A stretch of 9,304 nucleotides of DNA from Planctomycetota bacterium (GTDB taxonomy: Bacteria > Planctomycetota > PLA2 > JAEUHO01): contig JARGNS010000113.1 of the NCBI GenBank assembly GCA_029213105.1, forward strand, positions 1 to 9,304, given 5' to 3'. The notes under the pieces are model-generated. The model made no database searches. It saw only the letters and a list, made by a program, of their open reading frames with translations, and was not told where the DNA came from. A program made the translations under genes and the position numbers. Of this stretch, positions 1 through 6,351 are shown piece after piece (the stretch's first letter is position 1; each line of letters begins with the position of its first letter).

Positions 1-288
1 GTCGTCGAGGCGGTCCTGGCCTTGCCCTCCGTGGCCGAGCGTCGCGCGGGGGAGGTCGTGCTGCAGCGCCCGGTGGGCGCGCCGCAGGCCGAGGCGATCA
101 CACCCGTCGCCGGGGGCGGCTGGCGCCTGCGCGTGCGCGCGGAGGTCGAGCGGCGCGTGGACGCCGCGGGCGAGCCGCAGCGTTTCGGCGTGATCATCCA
201 GGTGCTCGTCGATGCCCAGCGCGTGCCGCTGCAGGTACGCGTGCTCGGTGAAGTGGACCCGGAGTTCGAAGCCCTGTTTGACGACTGA
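1..288 (+). CDS. C-terminal end of an unrecognised protein (5' truncated)
   Basis: An open frame runs from the first base of the window to a TGA at 286-288, giving 95 residues with no stop, so the gene begins upstream. A TTG at 22 could in principle be a start, but the frame is open to the edge and no ribosome binding site precedes it. The product is rich in Val, Arg, Glu and Ala. Its middle looks like alternating beta strands (for example WRLRVRAEVERRV and RFGVIIQVLVDAQRVPLQVRV), and it ends with an acidic tail, FEALFDD. I recognise no motif, membrane segment or family. It ends 17 bases before the next start codon, so it may share an operon with the giant gene downstream. The reading frame is fairly convincing from its codon pattern; the function is unknown. 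Confidence 0.55.
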   Translation, partial: VVEAVLALPSVAERRAGEVVLQRPVGAPQAEAITPVAGGGWRLRVRAEVERRVDAAGEPQRFGVIIQVLVDAQRVPLQVRVLGEVDPEFEALFDD

Positions 289-305
289 CCAAGGGATCGA
301 GACGC

Positions 306-3300
306 ATGACCTACGACGCACAGACCGAGACTGCCTGGAGCCCGTGGCGCACGCTGCGCATCCTGGTGTTGCTGACGGCGGCCACGCTGCTGCCGGCGAC
401 CCTGCTGCCGCCGCCGCTGGCCACCTCCGCGGAAGACCAGATCGAGCAGCAGGGCGAGCTGGACTACGAGGCCCCGCCCAAGCCGGCGACGCCGCCCGAT
501 GATCCGGAGGCCGGTCAGCGCATCCTCTCGCGCGCCCAGGCTGCCGGCGGCGAGCATGACTGGCATGGCCAGTACGTGCGCGCGCCAGACGGCACGCTCG
601 GTCCGGTCGGCGAGGCCACCTTGCGGCTTGCGTGCGACAAGGACTACGACCGCAAGCAGGCCATCCACGACCTGAAGCACGGGGGGGACCTCGTACGCCC
701 CCTCACGCGAGGCTTCGACGTGGGGCGTCACGAGATCCTCAAGCACCTCTACCACCGCGCGATGATCGTCGCGAACGCCGACCTCGAGAAGCAGGGCCTC
801 TCGCTTTGTCAGAGGGTGCAGGCCGTCAACGCCGGCGGCACTGGCGACTACACGCGCGATCAGGACATCACCGTGTTCGCTGGCGACGAAGTACGCGAGA
901 AGGCCTTCTTCGACGCGGTCGTCAAGGTCGCCCGTGACGAGCTGAAGCTCAAGGCCGACGTCGGCTCCACCGGCGGCGTGGACTTCCCCGAGATCGAGGT
1001 CACCTTCTTCCCCGGCGGGAATGACCTGCCGGATGCACGCTTCGCGACGGACGTCGAGGACTTCGCGCTCAAGTACCGCGACGCGATCGACAAGCAGGCC
1101 GCCAATCCCGAGGCCTACAAGGGTGGTGGTGCCGACATCGAGGTGAAGGGCCGGCGCGTGCCCGGCAGCATGTACGTGCAGCAGCTGACCTGGGAGAACG
1201 GCAAGCCCGTCTACATCGCCGAGACCCCGCAGAACTTCCGTGAGGGCCGCAGCCTCTTCTCCGGTACGGCCCCGGAGCGCTGGCAGCGCTTCGAGCGCGC
1301 GGCGCACATCTTCAGCGACTTCGTCCAGGGGCGTCAGCACGCCGGCGGCGGCGACCACGACCTGACGAAGGGGCCGCTCAAGTACAGCGGCCGGGCCATC
1401 GAGCAGTTCTGCGAGCTGCATGGCATGAAGCCCTGGCCGAAGCTGAAGGAGAAGGACCGCATCGCGCTCCTGCGGCGCATCTGGCCGCATATCGATCCGG
1501 ACACGCCCCGCGGGGGCAAGATCTACCGGCAGATCGCCGAGGCGATCGACCTGGGCGTGCACGTCAAGACCCACAAGAGCCTTCCGAAGGACTCGGATCC
1601 GGCCAAGGTCACGCGTCAGGAACGCATGGCGTTGCGCTTCCTGCACAATGCGACGGCGGCCAGCGTGTCGCAGATGGCGCGGGACATGCTCCATCCCCCC
1701 GCCTTCGATACCAAGACCATGCGCGCCATGGCCGGCGACGCCTGGGACCGCATGTTGCCGGTGGAGCGCTTCGCCTTCGCGCGCAAGCGCGATGCGACCT
1801 TCCGCGCCGCGACGAGTCGCGCGGCGATGGAGAACCTGCTCGTGGCCGTGTCGCTGCTGCGCAACATGGACTTCGAGGATGGCAAGCTCGCCTCCCGGCG
1901 TCCGGGGGCGCGCGCGATCGCGCGCCTGCTCGACGAGGCCAGCCCGGCCATGCGGCCGGTGCTCGAGCTCTCTTCGGAGTATGCCGAGGCCTGGGCCCGC
2001 AAGCAGCAGACGTGCGACCCGAAGATCCAGGCCGAGTGCGACAAGAAGCTCGCCACGGTACGCCGCAAGCTCGTGGCCCACTGCCCCTTGGCCGAAGGCG
2101 AGATGCCGAGCCTCGATACCCTGCGCAAGGCGGCCAAGGATGGCCCGCGTGCCGTGCTCGAGGCGGAGATGCGCGCGGGGCGCAGTTGGTTCACGCCCGA
2201 GATGCGGGAGGTCAAGCAAGCCTTCCAGGAACACCTCAAGCAGGCGTTCCCGAGCCACGCGGAACAGTGGCGCAACTTCAGCGGCCACATCGCGCAGCAC
2301 GGGCTCAAGGACTACGTCTGGAACCGCTTCCAGGACGAGATGCTGCAGTGGGACACGCTGGCGGACCTGCTCACGCTCATCGAGCTCTACCAGAACGACG
2401 CCGGCGGCTGGGCCTACGCCCAGTTCATCGGACTCAACGTGGGCTCGCGCCTGCACTGGGCGATCGGCCCGCTGGCCCAGGCGCTGATGGTCTACGACAA
2501 GGACCCGAAGGTCGCGCTGAAGAAGTTCAAGGAACTGGGCAAGAGCGTCGTCTTCATGACGCTCTGCCGCGTCGTGCCCTGGGCCGCGTCGGTCAAGATC
2601 GCCTTCGACGTGATGCGCGGGACGGTGGTGGTGACGGTCGGCTGGGCCGTCGGCCAGGCCAACAAGGACACCATCGACGCGCTGTACACCGGAGAGGCGG
2701 GGCGCACGAACATGGCGGCCGCAGGCACCGTGTTCGGCCGCATGCGCGACTCGGGCATCTGCGTCCTGCCCGCCGCGCAGGTCAAGCGCGAGAACAAGCC
2801 CAAGACGGGGGAACTCGTGATCCGCCCCGATCGCTCGGGGATCTACCGCCACTTCTTCCGCCAGTGGACGGGGGTCGACGCAGGCCACGTGCCGCGCAGC
2901 TCGCCCCCGCGTGGCGACGCGGCGCGCTTCACCATGGCCCACGACATGTTCGTGCGCGTGCTTGTCCAGCAGGCCGAGCAGTACGGCCCGGTGTGGGTGC
3001 CGAGCCCCGACAAGCCCTTCGTGCCGCTGCGGCTCACCGAGAAGGAGGTCAGCAACAGCCTCGGCGCGCTGCATCCCTTCCTGACGCAGTACGCCGGCAC
3101 GGTCGTGGACCGCGTGCTGAACCAGACGGCGGCGCGCAGCTACCGCAGCTACATGGAGGAGGAGGGCGTGGACGTCATCCGGGAGGGGCTCATCCGCCGC
3201 TTCGCCTCGGACCTGCTGGGCGGGATGATCGAGTACTGGCAGGTCCGTCTCACGGCGCAACTGCTCGCCGCGCGCGACATCGAGCGGACGGCCGTCTTCC

Positions 3301-5216
3301 AGGACTGGCGCGTCATCGCCGATCGGCTGCACAAAGAGATGGTGCCGTCGAAGACGCGCAAGCCGGCGCTCGAGATGCGCTTGGAGGGCGGGCGCTGGCG
3401 CCCCACGAAGCGCGCCGGAGGCAGCTACTTCCAGCCGCCCACCGCCGGAAGCGGACTCTCGTTCAAGCTCAAGGCGCGGGCGGACGGCGTGCCCGTGCTG
3501 GGCGGCGCGGCGCTGGATGGCTCGGAGCCCGTGCGCGTCAGTGCGGTGCTGGAAGGCACGGGCGAGACCGGCGATGCCGAGCAGCCCGTGAAGATCGAGG
3601 TCACCACGCGCAAGCTCAAGCGCATCCGCAAGATCGGAGACGAGAACGACGACTCGACGCCCCTCGCCCCCGGGGACGTCGTCGAGGACGTGGTGCTGGT
3701 GCGGGCACTCGCCGCAAACGGGGCGGGGCCCGAGCTGGCGCGCCAGGAGATCACCCTGCGCGTGCTGCTGCCCGAGTCCGGCGAGACGCGCAAGGTCCCG
3801 CTGCTGCGCAAGACGGAGTACACCCGGGATGGCCGCCGCAAGCGCCGCTATGTCTACTTCAAGCGCTTCCGGGGCATGCCCCGGGACTGGGTCGACGAGT
3901 ACGGTGAGGTGGCCCACGGGCTGCGCGAGGAATGGCACGGCGACGGCAAGACCCTCGGCGGCACCTCGGAGTGGGTCTACGGCCGCCTGCATGGTCCCTA
4001 CAGGGACTACGGCTCGAAGGGGGATCTCATCCGCGAGGTCCCGTTCGTGCACGGCGTGCGCGAGGGCGAGGAGATCCGCTACGACCCGGACAGCCCGGCC
4101 CGGATGGTGATCACGCACCGCCGCGACCGGATCGTCTCGAAGTTCGGCACGGGCACGACCGGCAAGCCCTACGTCAAGATCACGTACCGCTACACGGAGC
4201 GGCCGGACAACGTCCCGCTGATGTCCGGTGAGGCGCGGCGCTGGTGGCCTGACGGGACGCTGCGCTGGCAAGGGAGCTACGCCGAGGCGCGTCTGGATCT
4301 CAACAAGATCGGCGGCGCGAATGCCAAAGGCATCCGCGGCAAGGTCGGCACGTGGGAGTTCTTCTACGAGAACGGCACGATGCAGGAACGCAGCAGCTAC
4401 CGGGACGGCCAGCTCGACGGACCGACCGAGACATGGAGTGAGGAAGGCAAGCGTGCCCACGTGGGACGCTTTGCCGTGCACACGGGCCGCTCGCGGCAGG
4501 ACGGCGTCTGGGAGACCTACGAACCGCCCGGCACCTTGAAGTCTCGCGTGACCTGGAAGGCCGGCGAGACGCGCAGCCTGCGCGAGGGCCCCAGCGAGGA
4601 GTTCTACGAGGATGGCCAGCCCTCGGCGCGTGGTCAGTACGCCAAGGACAGGCGCACGGGCACATGGGTGGAGTACTTCCCCGAGGGCCATGTGGCCGAG
4701 GAAGCGTCCTACCGCGAGGGCGACTACCACGGGACGCGCAAGACCTGGTTCCGCCGCGGGGATCAGGAGAGCACGGCCGAGTACCACAAGGGCGAGCTGC
4801 TTGGCCTGAAGCTGACCTGGGACTACGCCCACGGGGGCGAGCACTACCTGCGCTCGCGGGACACCTACGATGCCGAGGGCTTCGACCACATCGGCTACTA
4901 CCCGGATGGGGCCGTGCGCTCCCGCGGCCGCTACAGCAAGCACGTCGACGAGACGGGCTACGTTGCCTGGCGCGCGGGCGGGGTGGTGCGCGAGTTCTAC
5001 GCGAACGGCCAGCCGTCCTCGGAGACGAAGTACGTGGACGGCGAGAAGCACGGGCCCTACCGTGGCTTCGATCCGGAGGGGCGCGAGACGGTCGTGGGGG
5101 GCTACGACAAGGGGGAGAAGCACGGCCGCTGGGTGTCGAACACCTGGTATCCGGGCGGCGGCGGCATCAGCCACTCCACGGTCTACGAGCACGGCAAGAA
5201 GGTGGGCGGTGGCTGA
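306..5216 (+). CDS. Giant predicted exported protein with C-terminal MORN-type repeats
   Basis: This encodes 1636 residues. AAGGGA at 291-296 lies nine bases before the ATG and supports this start. Residues 1-42 look like a Sec signal peptide: Arg15 and Arg18, a Leu/Val/Ala core (about 19-34), a proline-rich stretch, and probable cleavage after TSA (residue 42). The mature protein is therefore expected outside the cytoplasm. Residues about 170-235 carry a GT...DxD pattern (Gly178-Thr179, Asp185, Asp187) followed by a strand with Glu229 and Glu231, reminiscent of nucleotidyltransferase folds; this is tentative. Residues about 300-740 are mostly charged and helical with no family I know. Residues 747-784 are hydrophobic and might contact a membrane. 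About 1022-1165 looks beta-rich, perhaps Ig-like. From about 1197 to the end there are repeated G-x-W-x-x-Y/F...G-x-x-x-x-x-x-x-Y-x-x-G units of the MORN variant type, as in YwqK-like proteins. The few cysteines, including a cluster near 571-595, could form disulfides. A structural or surface-interaction role is plausible, but no function can be assigned. Confidence 0.9.
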   Translation: MTYDAQTETAWSPWRTLRILVLLTAATLLPATLLPPPLATSAEDQIEQQGELDYEAPPKPATPPDDPEAGQRILSRAQAAGGEHDWHGQYVRAPDGTLGPVGEATLRLACDKDYDRKQAIHDLKHGGDLVRPLTRGFDVGRHEILKHLYHRAMIVANADLEKQGLSLCQRVQAVNAGGTGDYTRDQDITVFAGDEVREKAFFDAVVKVARDELKLKADVGSTGGVDFPEIEVTFFPGGNDLPDARFATDVEDFALKYRDAIDKQAANPEAYKGGGADIEVKGRRVPGSMYVQQLTWENGKPVYIAETPQNFREGRSLFSGTAPERWQRFERAAHIFSDFVQGRQHAGGGDHDLTKGPLKYSGRAIEQFCELHGMKPWPKLKEKDRIALLRRIWPHIDPDTPRGGKIYRQIAEAIDLGVHVKTHKSLPKDSDPAKVTRQERMALRFLHNATAASVSQMARDMLHPPAFDTKTMRAMAGDAWDRMLPVERFAFARKRDATFRAATSRAAMENLLVAVSLLRNMDFEDGKLASRRPGARAIARLLDEASPAMRPVLELSSEYAEAWARKQQTCDPKIQAECDKKLATVRRKLVAHCPLAEGEMPSLDTLRKAAKDGPRAVLEAEMRAGRSWFTPEMREVKQAFQEHLKQAFPSHAEQWRNFSGHIAQHGLKDYVWNRFQDEMLQWDTLADLLTLIELYQNDAGGWAYAQFIGLNVGSRLHWAIGPLAQALMVYDKDPKVALKKFKELGKSVVFMTLCRVVPWAASVKIAFDVMRGTVVVTVGWAVGQANKDTIDALYTGEAGRTNMAAAGTVFGRMRDSGICVLPAAQVKRENKPKTGELVIRPDRSGIYRHFFRQWTGVDAGHVPRSSPPRGDAARFTMAHDMFVRVLVQQAEQYGPVWVPSPDKPFVPLRLTEKEVSNSLGALHPFLTQYAGTVVDRVLNQTAARSYRSYMEEEGVDVIREGLIRRFASDLLGGMIEYWQVRLTAQLLAARDIERTAVFQDWRVIADRLHKEMVPSKTRKPALEMRLEGGRWRPTKRAGGSYFQPPTAGSGLSFKLKARADGVPVLGGAALDGSEPVRVSAVLEGTGETGDAEQPVKIEVTTRKLKRIRKIGDENDDSTPLAPGDVVEDVVLVRALAANGAGPELARQEITLRVLLPESGETRKVPLLRKTEYTRDGRRKRRYVYFKRFRGMPRDWVDEYGEVAHGLREEWHGDGKTLGGTSEWVYGRLHGPYRDYGSKGDLIREVPFVHGVREGEEIRYDPDSPARMVITHRRDRIVSKFGTGTTGKPYVKITYRYTERPDNVPLMSGEARRWWPDGTLRWQGSYAEARLDLNKIGGANAKGIRGKVGTWEFFYENGTMQERSSYRDGQLDGPTETWSEEGKRAHVGRFAVHTGRSRQDGVWETYEPPGTLKSRVTWKAGETRSLREGPSEEFYEDGQPSARGQYAKDRRTGTWVEYFPEGHVAEEASYREGDYHGTRKTWFRRGDQESTAEYHKGELLGLKLTWDYAHGGEHYLRSRDTYDAEGFDHIGYYPDGAVRSRGRYSKHVDETGYVAWRAGGVVREFYANGQPSSETKYVDGEKHGPYRGFDPEGRETVVGGYDKGEKHGRWVSNTWYPGGGGISHSTVYEHGKKVGGG
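3894..5213 (+). repeat. Array of degenerate MORN-type protein repeats (residues about 1197-1636 of the giant protein)
   Basis: The translated sequence repeats a unit of about 21-25 residues: a Gly, then an aromatic-rich strand (GTWEFFYENG, GVWETYEPPG, GTWVEYFPEG, GPYRGFDPEG), a turn with N/D/E-G, a second strand ending in an aromatic (SSYRDG, ASYREG, TKYVDG, GGYDKG), then xxxG. Roughly ten to thirteen units can be picked out, some with insertions. This is the pattern of the MORN_2 variant found in YwqK-type proteins, which forms beta-hairpin solenoids. The repeats are diverged at protein level and I see no long exact nucleotide repeats, so the array looks old rather than recently expanded. 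Exact unit boundaries need profile alignment. Confidence 0.75.
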
Positions 5217-5523
5217 TCGCAGGAGGTGCCACGGGTCGGTGCTGCCCTCCTGGGGGCGGCAGCTTCGCCATTCCCCCGGGAGGGGGCGCGAGGAGCCACC
5301 CAAGCAGGCGCCGGACACGGGCAAGCGCCGCGGCGCCTCACCCAGCCCGTTGAGGGCCGCCGAGCGTTCGGGGGGCTGCCGCGCAAGCCAGCATCCCCGC
5401 CCCGCTCGGGCAGGGCCCGGCTTGCGGCCTCGACAGGCCACCTGCGTCGATCCCGGGTCGTGGCGGGGAGGGGTGCGATCGGGGCGGGCCTGCTCGCCGT
5501 CGGCGTGGTAGAAGGCGCGTCCC
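5217..5523 (+). other. 307-base non-coding gap between the giant gene and map
   Basis: No frame here has a credible start, binding site and family signature, and I see no tRNA or rRNA. The stretch is very GC-rich and dense in inverted repeats: a 12-bp hairpin at 5245-5284 (listed separately), an 8-bp perfect repeat AGGCGCCG (5306-5313) with CGGCGCCT (5331-5338), an overlapping 12-base palindrome GCGCCGCGGCGC (5325-5336), and a bulged stem pairing GCCGCGCAAGCC (5378-5389) with GGCTTGCGGC (5419-5428). A promoter for the map operon should lie in the last 100-150 bases, but I cannot identify convincing -35 and -10 boxes; high-GC genomes often lack consensus ones. Confidence 0.6.
5245..5284 (+). 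terminator. Strong GC hairpin after the giant gene, probable terminator
   Basis: CCCTCCTGGGGG (5245-5256) pairs with CCCCCGGGAGGG (5273-5284) over 12 positions, with one U-G wobble. The 16-base loop has a further GGC/GCC pairing inside it (5258-5260 with 5267-5269). It starts 28 bases after the stop codon at 5216. No T-run follows, so this is not a canonical intrinsic terminator. Hairpins without a U-tract are common at gene ends in high-GC genomes and may aid termination or protect the 3' end of the mRNA. The pairing is seen directly; the terminating role is inferred. Confidence 0.5.
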
Positions 5524-6351
5524 ATGGCACGACGCAAGAAACGACGCAACCAGCCCGTAACCCTCCAGCCGCACGAAGTCGAGAAGATGCGGGTCGTTGG
5601 CCGTTTTGCCGCCGGCCTGCTCGACCACGTGGCGACGATGATCGAGCCCGGCCTCACGACCGAGGAAATCGATCGCTACGTGGACGCCGAGACGCAGAAG
5701 CGGGGCGGCATCAGCGGTCCCCTCGGCTATCCGGCCGGCAGTGCCCATCCGTTCCCCAAGCACTGCTGCACCTCGGTGAACCACGTGGTCTGCCACGGCA
5801 TCCCGAGTCCCAGCCACGTGCTGCGCGAGGGGGACATCATCAACGTCGATGTGACGCCCATCATCGACGGCTTCCACGGCGACACCTCCCGCACGTTCAT
5901 CGTGGGCGAGGCCGATCCCGAAGTACGCCGCCTGGTGGACGACACCCTCGAGTCGATGCGCATCGGCATCGCCCAGGTGAAGCCCGGCGGGCATGTCGGC
6001 GACATCGGTCATGCCATCCAGCGCTTCGCCGAAGGCCGCGGGCATAGCGTCGTCCGCCAGTTCGCCGGCCACGGCATCGGGACGATCTTCCACGGACCGC
6101 CCACGATCTCGCATGTGGGCCGTCGCGGCGATGGCGAGATGTTCCTGCCCGGCATGACCTTCACCGTCGAGCCCATGATCAACATGGGGGACTGGCGCTG
6201 CCAGATCCTCGGCGATCACTGGACCGTCGTCACGGTCGACCAGAGCCTCTCCGCGCAGTTCGAGCACACCGTTACGGTCACGGAGGACGGCGTCGAGGTG
6301 CTGACCCTGTCCGAGGGCGCGACGTTCGATCTGGGGACGGACGCGTCATGA
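5524..6351 (+). CDS. map: Type I methionine aminopeptidase
   Basis: The enzyme removes the initiator methionine from nascent cytoplasmic proteins, using a two-metal site. The 275-residue product has all five metal ligands of the family: Asp109 (in NVDV), Asp120 (in HGDTSRTF), His183 (in GHGIG), Glu216 (in TVEPM) and Glu247 (in QFEHT). Their spacing of 11, 63, 33 and 31 residues is identical to E. coli MetAP (97, 108, 171, 204, 235). His91 in VCHGIP matches E. coli His79. FPKHCCTSVNHVVCHG is the usual substrate-pocket segment. Relative to E. coli there are about 12 extra N-terminal residues, starting with a basic stretch (ARRKKRRN) that might contact rRNA near the exit tunnel; that is inference. 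AAGG at 5512-5515, eight bases before the ATG, supports this start. It is the first gene of a coupled trio: its TGA overlaps the lysS ATG. The enzyme is expected to be active and essential. Confidence 0.97.
   Translation: MARRKKRRNQPVTLQPHEVEKMRVVGRFAAGLLDHVATMIEPGLTTEEIDRYVDAETQKRGGISGPLGYPAGSAHPFPKHCCTSVNHVVCHGIPSPSHVLREGDIINVDVTPIIDGFHGDTSRTFIVGEADPEVRRLVDDTLESMRIGIAQVKPGGHVGDIGHAIQRFAEGRGHSVVRQFAGHGIGTIFHGPPTISHVGRRGDGEMFLPGMTFTVEPMINMGDWRCQILGDHWTVVTVDQSLSAQFEHTVTVTEDGVEVLTLSEGATFDLGTDAS

Noticed and set aside
2012..3907. 631-residue + strand frame inside the giant gene
   Set aside because: It is a frame-shifted shadow with an Arg/Ala/Gly/Pro-rich composition, wholly inside the giant gene, whose own frame continues cleanly through it.
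3894..5213. Reading the MORN tail as a toxin-antitoxin YwqK antitoxin
   Set aside because: That label spreads by automatic annotation of MORN_2 repeats. Here the repeats are the tail of a giant exported protein with no adjacent toxin gene, so an antitoxin role is not supported.
5338..6267. 309-residue minus-strand frame covering the gap and map
   Set aside because: Most of it is antisense to the well-supported map gene, and its part in the gap has no family signature or binding site.
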